Origin: Streptomyces olivaceoviridis | GTDB taxonomy: Bacteria; Actinomycetota; Actinomycetes; Streptomycetales; Streptomycetaceae | Reading direction: 5' to 3' | Length of the DNA stretch: 64,000 bases | Assembly (NCBI RefSeq): GCF_014650115.1 | Contig: NZ_BMUI01000002.1 | Location: forward strand, 124,001 to 188,000 | Shown: positions 7,823 through 16,275 of the stretch, piece by piece | How positions within the stretch are numbered: the stretch's first letter is position 1 | Layout: every line of letters begins with the position of its first letter | Made by a program: the position numbers and the translations under genes | Notes under the pieces: model-generated | What the model saw: the letters and a program-made list of their open reading frames with translations, nothing else | What the model was told of the DNA's origin: nothing | The model's database searches: none

Positions 7823-10078
7823 TCAGAACGTGGTCATCGGCCGGACCGCGTGGGCCAGGTCGAGGAGCCGGCCGTGTTCGCCGGCGGTGCGGGCCTGGGC
7901 GGCCAGTTGCCGGAACGAGTGCTCCAGCCGGGTGCGCAGGCCGTCCTCGTCCCCGGGTCCGAGGAGCTCCCCGGCGGGGAAGTCCGGGCCCCAGCCCTGG
8001 GCCGGCCGGCCGTGCAGGGCGTTCTCGCGGACCTCCGCGACCAGCCGGGCCCGGGACTCACCGGCCGCCGCGCCGCCGTCCAGGCGCAGTTCGGGCAGCC
8101 GCCGGACGGCGTCCCGCAGGCCGGCCGGGGTGGGCGGGTCGCCGTGCAGGACGCCGGCGCGGACGCGGACGGCCGCGATGCGGGCGGCGTCGTGGTGCCG
8201 GGAGGTGGCGGGCACCTCGTCGAGGACGTGGACGGCGGCGTCCCGGTCGCCGCCGGCCAGGTGGCCGCGGGCCAGGCCGAACGCGGCGGCGGTGTGCGCG
8301 GAGTCCCGTTTCCAGACGGCTTCGTAGTACCGCATGGCCCGCGTGGGACGCCCACGGCCCGCGGGCCGGGAGCCGGTGTGTTCGGCGCAGTAGCCGAGGG
8401 CGAGCTTGGGCACGTACTCGCCGGGCAGGGCCCGGTAGACGGCGTCGAAGCGGGCACCGGCCGGCTCCACCTCGCCCTTGCTGAGGTGCAGTACGCCGTG
8501 GTGCCAGGCGATGCGCCAGTCATGGGCGGCGCGTTCGCCGAGCTGGGTCTCGGCCTCGGCGAGCCAGCTCTCCGCCGCCTGCTGCTCGCCCTTCCTGAGG
8601 TAGGCGCGGCACAGCCACAGCGCGGTCTCGGGGGTGCCGAGGCGGGATTCGCGCGGCCACTGCCGGGCGACCCGGTCGGGGGCGTCGGGCGGGAAGGTGT
8701 CCAGGAGCAGGGCGGCGCCGTCGTCGGGGTCGGGCAGCGGCTCGGGCAGTGCGCCGGCCACCTCGGCGGCGGGGGGCGGGGAGGCGTCCAGGCCGGCGGG
8801 CCGCTCGCCGGGGCGGGTGGTCCAGTGGTCCAGGGCGGGGATGGCGCCGAGTCCGGCGTCGAGGCTGGCGCCGGTCGCGCGGAACCGGGTGGAGCTCTCC
8901 GGCAGCTGCTCGCCGAACTGGAGCGAGCGGAACTCACGGAGGACTTCCCACAGTTGGCGGGACATCTCGGCGGCGGAGCGGAAGCGGGCGCGGGGTTCGG
9001 CGTGGGTGGCGCGGGCGATGAGGCGGCGGAAGGAGTCGGGGGCGAGGCCGCGGGCGGGTTCGGTGTTCCGGGCCAGGGCCTGGAGGGTCATGCCGACGGT
9101 GTAGAGGTCGCTGTCGACGTGCCAGCCGCGCCGGTCGATCTCCTCCTGGGGCGGGGCGTAGCCGGCCGTGTGGACGTAGGCGGAGGTGCGGTCGCCGATG
9201 GCGCGGACGGCGCCGAGGTCGATGACCTTGAGCGCCCGCCCGAAGTGGATGACGTTGGCGGGCTTCATGTCGCAGTAGAGCAGCCCGCGTTCGTGCATGT
9301 ACTGGAGGGCGCCGAGGATCTTGCAGCCGTAGGTGAGGACGTGGTCGAGCCGGGGGCGGCCGTGGAAGATCCGCTCGACGTCGTCGGCGTCGAAGAGCTG
9401 TTGCAGGGAGCGTCCGCCGATGTAGTCCATGACCAGGTAGCCGGTGGGCGGGCGGCCGGGGGCCCGGTGTTCGGCGTAGGTGATGATGCGGACGATGTCG
9501 GGGTGGTGCAGGTCGGTCAGGGAGCGGCGCTCCTCGACGGCGGTGCGGCGGGCGAGGGCGTCGTGGACGTTGATCTGGCCCTTGAGGACGACCCGGTGGC
9601 CGGCGGCGCGGGTGTCCTCGGCGAGGTACACCCAGCCGAGGCCGCCGTGGGCGAGGCAGCCGAGAACCTGGTAGTGGTCGGCGACGATGTCGCCCCGGGT
9701 GAGCTGCGGCCGGAAGGAGTAGGGCGTGCCGCAGCGGGGGCACCGGCCGGTGTCGCGGGCGGGCTGGCCGCCGTAGCCGATGCCGATGGTCATGGTGCAG
9801 CCGTTCGCGCCGCAGCGGCGGCCCCCGGTGGGCGGTCGCGGGTCCTCGACGAGGACGTCGTCGGGGACGGGGACCTCGGGCAGGACGACCAGTCCGTGCT
9901 GGTCGAGTTCGCCGGTGCCGGCGACGGCGTGCACGGCCGCCGGGCCGGGGGGCTCGGGCTCCTCGGCGGCGCCGGCCGGGGGCCGGGCCGGCGGTTCGGC
10001 GTGCCGGTGGCCGCAGGTGTCGCAGTAGCCGGTGCCCATGATGCGGCCCGCGCAGCCGGGCCGGACGCACGAGGTCAC
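7823..10078 (-). CDS. PknG-like serine/threonine protein kinase with zinc-binding N-terminus and TPR C-terminus
   Basis: The order of parts in this 751-residue protein matches mycobacterial PknG. Two Cys clusters (CVRPGC..CDTCG at 4-23; CGANGC..CPRCG at 89-117) form a rubredoxin-like or zinc ribbon region. A kinase domain spans about 136-390 and a TPR-like helical C-terminus follows. In the kinase I see the glycine loop HGGLGWVY (144-151), Lys166 in VVLKG, the catalytic loop CDMKPAN (Asp270, Lys272, Asn275) and DLG in place of DFG (Asp287), so it should be active. There is no membrane helix, so it is cytoplasmic. It overlaps the protease gene by four bases (ATGA). PknG senses amino-acid supply and controls 2-oxoglutarate metabolism through GarA; a similar role is inferred. 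Confidence 0.9.
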   Translation of the reverse strand: MTSCVRPGCAGRIMGTGYCDTCGHRHAEPPARPPAGAAEEPEPPGPAAVHAVAGTGELDQHGLVVLPEVPVPDDVLVEDPRPPTGGRRCGANGCTMTIGIGYGGQPARDTGRCPRCGTPYSFRPQLTRGDIVADHYQVLGCLAHGGLGWVYLAEDTRAAGHRVVLKGQINVHDALARRTAVEERRSLTDLHHPDIVRIITYAEHRAPGRPPTGYLVMDYIGGRSLQQLFDADDVERIFHGRPRLDHVLTYGCKILGALQYMHERGLLYCDMKPANVIHFGRALKVIDLGAVRAIGDRTSAYVHTAGYAPPQEEIDRRGWHVDSDLYTVGMTLQALARNTEPARGLAPDSFRRLIARATHAEPRARFRSAAEMSRQLWEVLREFRSLQFGEQLPESSTRFRATGASLDAGLGAIPALDHWTTRPGERPAGLDASPPPAAEVAGALPEPLPDPDDGAALLLDTFPPDAPDRVARQWPRESRLGTPETALWLCRAYLRKGEQQAAESWLAEAETQLGERAAHDWRIAWHHGVLHLSKGEVEPAGARFDAVYRALPGEYVPKLALGYCAEHTGSRPAGRGRPTRAMRYYEAVWKRDSAHTAAAFGLARGHLAGGDRDAAVHVLDEVPATSRHHDAARIAAVRVRAGVLHGDPPTPAGLRDAVRRLPELRLDGGAAAGESRARLVAEVRENALHGRPAQGWGPDFPAGELLGPGDEDGLRTRLEHSFRQLAAQARTAGEHGRLLDLAHAVRPMTTF

Positions 10079-11766
10079 GAGGCGCCCTCCTCACCGGGTG
10101 GGGTGGCGGAGCAGAAGCCGACGAACCGCTCGACGGCGGCCTCGGCCCGCTCGATGTCGCAGGGGGTCTGCCGCAGCAGCGAGACGGCCTGTTCGTAGAG
10201 CCGGTACGCCGCCACGACCCGGTCGCCCTGCGCGGCGGCCCGCTGCCGGCACAGCGGCCACTCGGCGCCGACGCGGCCGAGGAGTTCCTCGCGGCGGCGC
10301 AGCCGGGTGTCGAGCAGGTCGACGGCCTTCTCCAGGCGGCGCCGGCGGCGGCCGACGGCGTCCTCGAAGGTGAACAGCAGTCCGGCGCGCGCGGGTGCGC
10401 GTTCCTGTTCGGGGGCGTGGTCGATCCAGGCTCGCAGCATGCGGCTGCGCCGGACGCCGGCCTCGGCCCGGTCGAGGAGCGGCCGGGTGCCGGGCGGGGG
10501 CAGGACGCGGTCCCGGCGGGTGTCGAGCGCGGGCCCCAACGCGTCGGTGATGCGGTCGAGTTCGGTGTGCAGACGGGCCCAGCGTTCGCGCAGCGGCCGG
10601 TGCACGAGGAACTCGGCCGCCTGCTCGGCGCGTTCCGCCTGGTCTCGGAAGACCAGCAGCAGGCGTGCGCCCTGCCGGGCGAGCCGGTCCAGCAGACCGA
10701 GCAGCGCGTCGGGTTCGGCGGCCTCGTCGACGGAGACCAGGACGGCGGCGAGCGGGAGGCGCAGCGTGCCGAGCCGTTCGGGCCGGGGGTCGTCGCGGAT
10801 GCCGAGGCGTTCGGCGATCCGGTCCATGACCTCCGCGGCCGTCAGTCCCTTGACGTCCAGGGCGAGGTCGTGGGCGCCGGCGGGGGGTACGGTCTCGGGC
10901 GGGTCGTGGCTGACGGCGCTGGTGTTGCGGTGGGTGCGCAGTTCGCGGTCGGCGAGGGTGACGGCGCGTTGCAGGGTCCAGGCGCGGTCGCCGCGCGCGG
11001 GGACGACGGTGACGAGCACCGGCCAGCCCTCGCCGCGGAACCAGGAGGCGAGTTCGCCGGCGAACGGGACGTCGAGCCGGCCGGCGCCCGCTCCGGTGCC
11101 GGTGCGCAGCCGGGGGTCGACGGCCTCGGCGCCGTCGGTCCAGGCGGCGACCTGCGGCAGATGGCTGAGGATGGTCTCGGTGGGGCTCATGTAGCTGAAG
11201 GCGGAGCGCGGGCCGTCGTCCACGCTCAGGACGATGCCGATGACCTGGTCGGTGGCGTGGTCGACGACGCCTCCGCCGCTGAAGCCGTGGTCGGCGAGTT
11301 CTTCGGGGGTGAGCGGGCGCAGTTGCACCTGGCTGTCCCGGCCGCGCGCGGCGACCAGGGTGGCGCCGTGCCAGCGCCCGCCGTCGTCGCCGCGCGGGAA
11401 GCCGTACATGCTGACGGGGCCGTGGGGGGCGGCGAGCCGGTAGAGCCGCGTGGTGTGCTCGGCGGGCAGTGGTGCGTCCAGGCGCAGCAGGGCGAGGTCG
11501 CCGCTGCGGTCGCCGAAGGTGTCCTCGCTCTGCGGTACGTGTTCGTCCGGGCGGACGGTGGCGGTCACGGCGGCCAGGCCGGGCACGCCGACCAGGCGGA
11601 CGGTGTAGCGGTGGCCGGGACCGACGACGTGCGCGGCGGTGAGGACCCGCTCGGGGGCGAGCAGCACGCCCGCGCCCAGGACCCGGCCGTCCGGTGTCTC
11701 GATGCGCGCGATCCAGGACGGTGTCCGTAAGCGCGATGCGACGACTCGCTCCCCCGTGCGCGTCAT
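10075..11766 (-). CDS. Intracellular trypsin-like serine protease with long helical C-terminus
   Basis: The first gene of the operon encodes 563 residues with no signal peptide. The N-terminal 210 residues are an S1-type protease with an intact triad: His46 (TAAHVV), Asp90 (GDLALLRL) and Ser163 (GFSGGGV). The remainder has a domain with VTVVPARGDRAWT, where a P-loop might be expected, and an acidic strand LAAVLVSVDEAAEPD. It then becomes Arg/Leu-rich helix. This resembles the protease-plus-NTPase-like layout of bacterial conflict and signalling proteins, but no functional Walker A is visible. The protein probably acts in the cytoplasm on partners encoded in the operon, such as the kinase or VWA protein. 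It starts next to the divergent palindrome at 11856-11876. Confidence 0.85.
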   Translation of the reverse strand: MTRTGERVVASRLRTPSWIARIETPDGRVLGAGVLLAPERVLTAAHVVGPGHRYTVRLVGVPGLAAVTATVRPDEHVPQSEDTFGDRSGDLALLRLDAPLPAEHTTRLYRLAAPHGPVSMYGFPRGDDGGRWHGATLVAARGRDSQVQLRPLTPEELADHGFSGGGVVDHATDQVIGIVLSVDDGPRSAFSYMSPTETILSHLPQVAAWTDGAEAVDPRLRTGTGAGAGRLDVPFAGELASWFRGEGWPVLVTVVPARGDRAWTLQRAVTLADRELRTHRNTSAVSHDPPETVPPAGAHDLALDVKGLTAAEVMDRIAERLGIRDDPRPERLGTLRLPLAAVLVSVDEAAEPDALLGLLDRLARQGARLLLVFRDQAERAEQAAEFLVHRPLRERWARLHTELDRITDALGPALDTRRDRVLPPPGTRPLLDRAEAGVRRSRMLRAWIDHAPEQERAPARAGLLFTFEDAVGRRRRRLEKAVDLLDTRLRRREELLGRVGAEWPLCRQRAAAQGDRVVAAYRLYEQAVSLLRQTPCDIERAEAAVERFVGFCSATPPGEEGAS

Positions 11767-11855
11767 GGTCCTGAGGTTACTCCGCGTACCCGCCCGGTAC
11801 TACTGGTGTGCACGGGGTCGTCGCGGAAGCGGTACGACCGGGCTCGAACGTGTGT

Positions 11856-11876
11856 ACTATACACGCGGTGTATAGT
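11856..11876. promoter_or_regulatory. Perfect 21-bp palindromic operator with symmetric -10 elements
   Basis: ACTATACAC-GCG-GTGTATAGT lies between the five-gene operon (start 11766) and the deacetylase gene (start 11884). Each arm contains TATAGT, a good -10 hexamer, in opposite directions. On the plus strand the -10 ends 7 bases before the ATG at 11884, so that transcript may be leaderless. On the minus strand it would start the operon near 11849. A dimeric repressor (GntR, MarR or TetR type) bound here would control both. Confidence 0.65.
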
Positions 11877-11883
11877 CCTCGGC

Positions 11884-12714
11884 ATGCCTCTGACGACCGA
11901 CACGATCTCGACGCCGACGCACGCGACCACCGACGCGCCCAGGAAGACGCGCGGAACGGGCCGGAGGTTGCGTGGCTGGGCGCTCGCGTCCGCCGCCGCC
12001 TGCCTGACGCTCGCCCTGTCCGGCTGCGCCCAGGTCGACACGACCGCCCCGAGCACCGCCCGCGCCGAGGCGGCGCACGGGGCACCGGCCCGGTTCGGGA
12101 CCGTCGACTGCCGCCAGGCCAAGTGCATCGCGCTCACCTTCGACGCGGGCCCCAGCGAGAACTCGGCGCGGCTGCTCGACATCCTGAAGGAGAAGAAGGT
12201 CCCGGCCACCTTCTTCCTCCTCGGCAAGCGGCACATCGAGAAGTACCCGGAACTGGTCAAGCGGATGGCGGCGGAGGGCCACGAGGTCGCGAGCCACACC
12301 TGGGACCACAAGATCCTCACCCGGATACCGGACCAGGAGGTACGTGAGGAGCTGAACCGGCCCAACGAGGCGATCGAGCGCCTCACCGGGCGCAAGCCGA
12401 CGCTGATGCGCCCGCCGCAGGGCCGCACCGACGCCACCGTGCACGAGATCTGCAAGGAGCTGGGCCTGGCGGAGGTGCTGTGGAGCGTGACCGCCAAGGA
12501 CTACACCACCGACGACTCGGCGCTCATCACCAAGCGGGTCCTCGACCAGTCGTCCCGGGACGGGATCATCCTGCTGCACGACATCTACCCCGGGACCGTG
12601 CCGGCCGTGCCCGGCATCATCGACGCGCTGAAGGCGCGGGGCTACGTCTTCGTGACGGTCCCCCAGCTGCTGGCACCCGGCAAGGCCGAGCCCGGCAAGG
12701 TGTACCGCCCGTAG
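11884..12714 (+). CDS. Polysaccharide deacetylase (NodB homology) lipoprotein
   Basis: The 276-residue protein has a basic N-terminus, a hydrophobic segment and a lipobox ending LSGC (Cys48), so it is probably a lipoprotein. A NodB deacetylase domain covers about 80-265. The metal-binding SHTWDH motif (His138, His142) and the RPPQGR motif are present. Motif 1 reads TFDAGP rather than TFDDGP: the catalytic-base Asp87 remains but the metal-ligand Asp is Ala88. The family removes N- or O-acetyl groups from peptidoglycan, chitin or xylan. The ATG at 11884 lies directly behind a -10-like TATAGT, suggesting a leaderless message controlled by the palindrome at 11856-11876. Confidence 0.88.
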   Translation: MPLTTDTISTPTHATTDAPRKTRGTGRRLRGWALASAAACLTLALSGCAQVDTTAPSTARAEAAHGAPARFGTVDCRQAKCIALTFDAGPSENSARLLDILKEKKVPATFFLLGKRHIEKYPELVKRMAAEGHEVASHTWDHKILTRIPDQEVREELNRPNEAIERLTGRKPTLMRPPQGRTDATVHEICKELGLAEVLWSVTAKDYTTDDSALITKRVLDQSSRDGIILLHDIYPGTVPAVPGIIDALKARGYVFVTVPQLLAPGKAEPGKVYRP

Positions 12715-12727
12715 CCCCCGCCCCGGC

Positions 12728-13741
12728 TCAGAACACCACCGACCAGCCCTCGCGGGAGGCCTGTTCGGCGGTGTAGGAGACGCCGTGCACCTTCAGGCCG
12801 GCCGCGTCGAGGAGCGTGATCTCGCCGCCCTGGTTGCCGAGCGGTGCCTCGGCGGTGAGCGGCACGGTGAGGCAGTCGCCGGGCGCGAGCGGGGCCGTGG
12901 CCGGGACCGGCGAGCCGTGGCCGAGGCGGCTGACGATCCGCCAGCCGGTGAGATCGGCGGGCTCCGGCGAGGCGTTGAGGAGGGTCACGGTCTCCGTCTC
13001 GGGAGCGGGGCCCTTCGGGTTGACCCTCGCCGCGATGATCATCACGGGCTGTGCGCCGGTCGTGGGCCGGGTGCCGTCGACGTCCTCCAGGGTGTGCCCG
13101 GTGGTGTCGTCGGTGTGCCAGGACTGGCTCTGGAAGGCCAGGAAGATGCCGACCCAGCGGGACTGCGCGGGGAAGCGCAGCAGGAGTCCGCCGTCCTGCC
13201 ACACCCCGTCGTCGCCCTTGAAGCGCCGGCTGTTGCCCTGGTTCATGTGGACGTCGTGCACGCCGTTGCCGGGCAGGAAGCCGAACACCTTGTCCTTGAC
13301 GGCGGGTTCGGGGCCGAAGCGGGAGCCGAAGACGTACGCCCGCGCCTGCGGGTCCGCCACCGCGCGCTGTACGTAGTGGTCGAGGAGGTCGGCGAGGTCG
13401 TTGTCCGGTCCCTCGACGTCCGGTGGGAGCGTGCGCATCCCGGCCGGGTCGAAGAGGTTGCCGCGCACGAAGTCGAGGGTCGGGCCGCCGGGGCCGGCCG
13501 GCAGGGTGTTCCAGCCGCCGGGCAGGCCCTCCAGGGCGGCGGTCAGCGGGTGCCGGAAGTCGTCGGCGACCAGGTAGAGCAGTTCGGAAGGGTGCTCCTG
13601 GGAGAGCACGTTGACCGCGGCGCGGTAGTGCGTGCCGTGGTCGTCCGTCAGGTGGATCTGGTAGTGCGGTGTCTCCCGCGCGCCCTCACGCCGTGTCTCG
13701 ACGGCGCGGGCGATCAGGACGCCGTAGTTCTTCACCGGCAT
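12728..13741 (-). CDS. DUF2278 family protein
   Basis: The 337-residue protein begins MPVKNYGVLIARAVE, the usual start of DUF2278 proteins. It contains their conserved central block (VFGFLPGNGVHDVHMNQGN, then a Trp/Gln-rich stretch around WVGIFLAFQSQSWHTDD). The last 110 residues form a beta-sandwich of lamin-tail type (VTLLNASPEPADLTGWRIVS). There is no signal peptide or membrane helix. The biochemical role of the family is not established; the conserved His and Asp residues suggest an enzyme or metal binder. It converges with the deacetylase gene with only 13 bases between them. Confidence 0.82.
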   Translation of the reverse strand: MPVKNYGVLIARAVETRREGARETPHYQIHLTDDHGTHYRAAVNVLSQEHPSELLYLVADDFRHPLTAALEGLPGGWNTLPAGPGGPTLDFVRGNLFDPAGMRTLPPDVEGPDNDLADLLDHYVQRAVADPQARAYVFGSRFGPEPAVKDKVFGFLPGNGVHDVHMNQGNSRRFKGDDGVWQDGGLLLRFPAQSRWVGIFLAFQSQSWHTDDTTGHTLEDVDGTRPTTGAQPVMIIAARVNPKGPAPETETVTLLNASPEPADLTGWRIVSRLGHGSPVPATAPLAPGDCLTVPLTAEAPLGNQGGEITLLDAAGLKVHGVSYTAEQASREGWSVVF

Positions 13742-13934
13742 GACGATCAACTCCCCCGTACGACGGGTCGCTTGCCCGGCCCGTGGCAGGAAGCGTAGAA
13801 GCAGGATCCCCGTGGCGCCGCCCCGCGCACCCACTGTTCCAGAATACGACTCCCCCAGGACACCTGCTACGCGAGCGGCACGGCGCGGCGGGTGAACGCG
13901 CAGGTGACCGGCGTCCCTTGCCTACGATCGTGCC

Positions 13935-14375
13935 GTGCCCACCTTCTCCTTCGAACGCACGGTCCCGCTCCCGCCCGACGAGGCGTGGCGCCGGCTCACG
14001 GACTGGCCGCGCCACGCCGACGCGGTCCCGCTGACCCGGGTCAGAGTGCTCACGCCCCCGCCGACCCGCGAGGGCACGCGCTTCGTGGCCCGGTCGGGGT
14101 TCGGCCCGCTCGCCGTCGACGACGTGATGGAGGTGACGGTGTGGCGCCCGCCGGCCGACGACGCCCCCGGCCTGTGCCGCCTGGAGAAGCGCGGCCGGCT
14201 CGTCCTCGGCTGGGCGGAGATCGAGGTCCGCCCGGGGCCCGGGGACCGCAGCCGCGTGGTGTGGCGGGAGGACCTGGGCGTCCGCTTCCTCCCCCGGGCC
14301 TTCGACGGCCCGGTGAAGTCGGCGTCCCTCCTGCTCTTCGGCCGGGCGGCGGACCGTCTGCTGACGCGGGGGTGA
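13935..14375 (+). CDS. SRPBCC (START-like) family protein
   Basis: This small 146-residue protein opens with FSFERTVPLPPDEAWRRLTDWPRHADAV, typical of polyketide-cyclase/START-like helix-grip folds, and ends with a long helix (FDGPVKSASLLLFGRAADRLL). Such proteins hold hydrophobic ligands in a deep pocket. The start is the GTG at 13935; no better in-frame start with a ribosome site is visible. It is divergent from the DUF2278 gene and converges with the LysE gene 26 bases away. The ligand is unknown. Confidence 0.82.
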   Translation: MPTFSFERTVPLPPDEAWRRLTDWPRHADAVPLTRVRVLTPPPTREGTRFVARSGFGPLAVDDVMEVTVWRPPADDAPGLCRLEKRGRLVLGWAEIEVRPGPGDRSRVVWREDLGVRFLPRAFDGPVKSASLLLFGRAADRLLTRG

Positions 14376-14401
14376 GCCGGGACGGGTGCGTCCGCGCGCC
14401 C

Positions 14402-15040
14402 TCAGTCCCCCTGGCCCGTCAGGGCCACCGTCACGCCCAGGCCGATCATCGTCAGGCCGCCCGTTCCGCCGACCGCGGACAGGCGGCGGGGCGAGCGGGC
14501 GAACCAGTCGCGGGCGGCCGAGGCGGCCAGGCCCCAGACGGCGTCGGAGACCACCGCGATGGCGTTGAAGACGAGCCCGAGCAGCAGCATCTGCGCGGGC
14601 ACGTGACCCTGCTCGCGGTCCACGAACTGGGGCAGTACGGCGGCGAAGAAGACCATCGTCTTGGGGTTGGCCACGCCGACCGCGAAGCCCTCCCCCAGGG
14701 TGCGCAGGCCGCCGCGCGCCGGGCCGGACTCCGCGACCGCGGCCCGCAGCGAGCCACGCCGCCGCCACGCCTTGACGCCGAGGTGCACGAGGTACGCGGC
14801 GCCCGCGAGCTTCAGCGCGGTGAAGACGAGGACCGAGCGCTCGACGACCGACCCGACGCCGAACGCCACCGCGACGACGAGCAGGTACGCGCCGAGCGTG
14901 TTGCCGACGACGGTGGTCAGCGCGGCCCGGCGGCCGTGGGCCAGGGCCCGCCCGATCACGAACAGCACACTGGGGCCGGGGACGATGACGAGCAGCAAGG
15001 AGAGGACGGCGAAGGCCGCCAGACGGTCGGGGGACACCAT
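14402..15040 (-). CDS. LysE-family amino-acid or metabolite exporter
   Basis: The 212-residue integral membrane protein has about six hydrophobic helices. It carries the family's N-terminal signature around VIVPGPSVLFVIGRALAHGR and the second conserved stretch GFAVGVANPKTMVFFAAVLPQF. LysE/RhtB transporters export amino acids or related metabolites using the proton gradient. The ATG at 15038-15040 (MVSPDRL) places the first helix correctly; longer starts add unrelated residues. The substrate cannot be inferred from its neighbours. Confidence 0.9.
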   Translation of the reverse strand: MVSPDRLAAFAVLSLLLVIVPGPSVLFVIGRALAHGRRAALTTVVGNTLGAYLLVVAVAFGVGSVVERSVLVFTALKLAGAAYLVHLGVKAWRRRGSLRAAVAESGPARGGLRTLGEGFAVGVANPKTMVFFAAVLPQFVDREQGHVPAQMLLLGLVFNAIAVVSDAVWGLAASAARDWFARSPRRLSAVGGTGGLTMIGLGVTVALTGQGD

Positions 15041-15083
15041 GCCGTCATGCGACACAGGGCCGACGGCGGCCGGCAAACGCTTT

Positions 15084-16235
15084 TCAGGCCACCGACCCGA
15101 TCCGCCCCGCCGGCCGCGTGGCCGTGTCGTGGTGGATGGGGGTGTGCGCGCCGGTCAGCGACACCCCGCTGCCCCCGCGCCGGCCCGCGACGATCTCCGC
15201 CGCGATGGACAGCGCCGTCTCCTCCGGTGTGCGGGCGCCGAGGTCCAGGCCGATCGGGGAGCGCAGCCGGGCCAGCTCCAGCTCGGTGACGCCGACCGCG
15301 CGCAGCCGCTCGGCACGGTCGAGGTGGGTGCGGCGGGAGCCCATCGCGCCGACGTAGGCGACCGGCAGCCGCAGCGCCAGCTTCAGCAGCGGTACGTCGA
15401 ACTTGGCGTCGTGGGTGAGGACGCACAGGACGCTGCGGCCGTCGACCTCGGTGCGCTCCAGGTACCTGTGGGGCCACTCGACGACGATCTCGTCGGCCTC
15501 GGGGAAGCGGGCGCGGGTGGCGAACACCGGGCGGGCGTCGCACACGGTGACGTGGTAGCCGAGGAACTTCGCGATCCGGACCAGCGCCGACGCGAAGTCG
15601 ATCGCGCCGAAGACGATCATCCGGGGTGCGGGGACGGAGGACTCGACCAGGACCGTGAGCGGGGCGCCGCAGCGCGAGCCCTGTTCGCCGATCTCCAGGG
15701 TGCCGGTGCGACCCGCGTCCAGGAAGGCTCCGGCCTCGGCGGCGACCGTGCGGTCCAGCTCGGGGTGGGCGCCGAAGCCGCCGTCGTACGACCCGTCGGG
15801 CCGGACCAGCAGGGCCCGGCCGCGCAGTTCCGCCGGGCCGTCGGCGATCCGCGCGACCGCCGCCGCCTCCCCTCGGGCGGCGGCGGCCAGCGCTGCCGCG
15901 AGCACCGGCCGGGCGGGACCGTCCGCCCGGACCGGTGTGACGAGGATGTCGATCACGCCGCCACAGGTCAGGCCGACGGCGAAGGCGTCCTCGTCGCTGT
16001 ACCCGAAGCGTTCGAGGACGGTGTGGCCGTCCGCCAGCGCCTGTCGGCACAGCTCGTACACGGCGCCCTCCACGCACCCGCCGGAGACCGAGCCGATCGC
16101 CGTGCCGTCGGTGTCCACCGCGAGCGCGGCGCCGGGCCGGCGCGGGGCGCTGCCGCCGACGGCCACCACGGTGGCGACGGCGAAGTCACGGCCCTGCTCG
16201 GCCCACCGGTCCAGCTCCTCGGCGATGTCCAGCAT
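15084..16235 (-). CDS. XdhC family molybdenum-cofactor insertion protein
   Basis: The 383-residue protein shows the XdhC/CoxI N-terminal part (MLDIAEELDRWAEQGRDFAV, then GSVSGGCVEGAVYE) and the C-terminal NAD(P)-binding-like part (ALVRIAKFLGYHVTVCDARP, then YVGAMGSRRTHLDRAERL). XdhC binds and sulfurates molybdenum cofactor and delivers it to xanthine dehydrogenase. It lies downstream of the purine permease and the hydroxylase operon on the same strand, consistent with maturation of that enzyme. It is separated from the permease by 40 bases and is probably cotranscribed with it. Confidence 0.92.
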   Translation of the reverse strand: MLDIAEELDRWAEQGRDFAVATVVAVGGSAPRRPGAALAVDTDGTAIGSVSGGCVEGAVYELCRQALADGHTVLERFGYSDEDAFAVGLTCGGVIDILVTPVRADGPARPVLAAALAAAARGEAAAVARIADGPAELRGRALLVRPDGSYDGGFGAHPELDRTVAAEAGAFLDAGRTGTLEIGEQGSRCGAPLTVLVESSVPAPRMIVFGAIDFASALVRIAKFLGYHVTVCDARPVFATRARFPEADEIVVEWPHRYLERTEVDGRSVLCVLTHDAKFDVPLLKLALRLPVAYVGAMGSRRTHLDRAERLRAVGVTELELARLRSPIGLDLGARTPEETALSIAAEIVAGRRGGSGVSLTGAHTPIHHDTATRPAGRIGSVA

Positions 16236-16275
16236 CTGTCGGTCTCCTTGAACGGGGTCGCGGGGATCAGGGTGG

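Noticed and set aside
5747..10198. A 1483-codon open frame on the plus strand opposite the kinase operon
   Set aside because: It is a GC-rich shadow: repetitive Gly/Arg/Ala/Val composition, no family motifs, and the minus strand carries clear kinase and VWA motifs.
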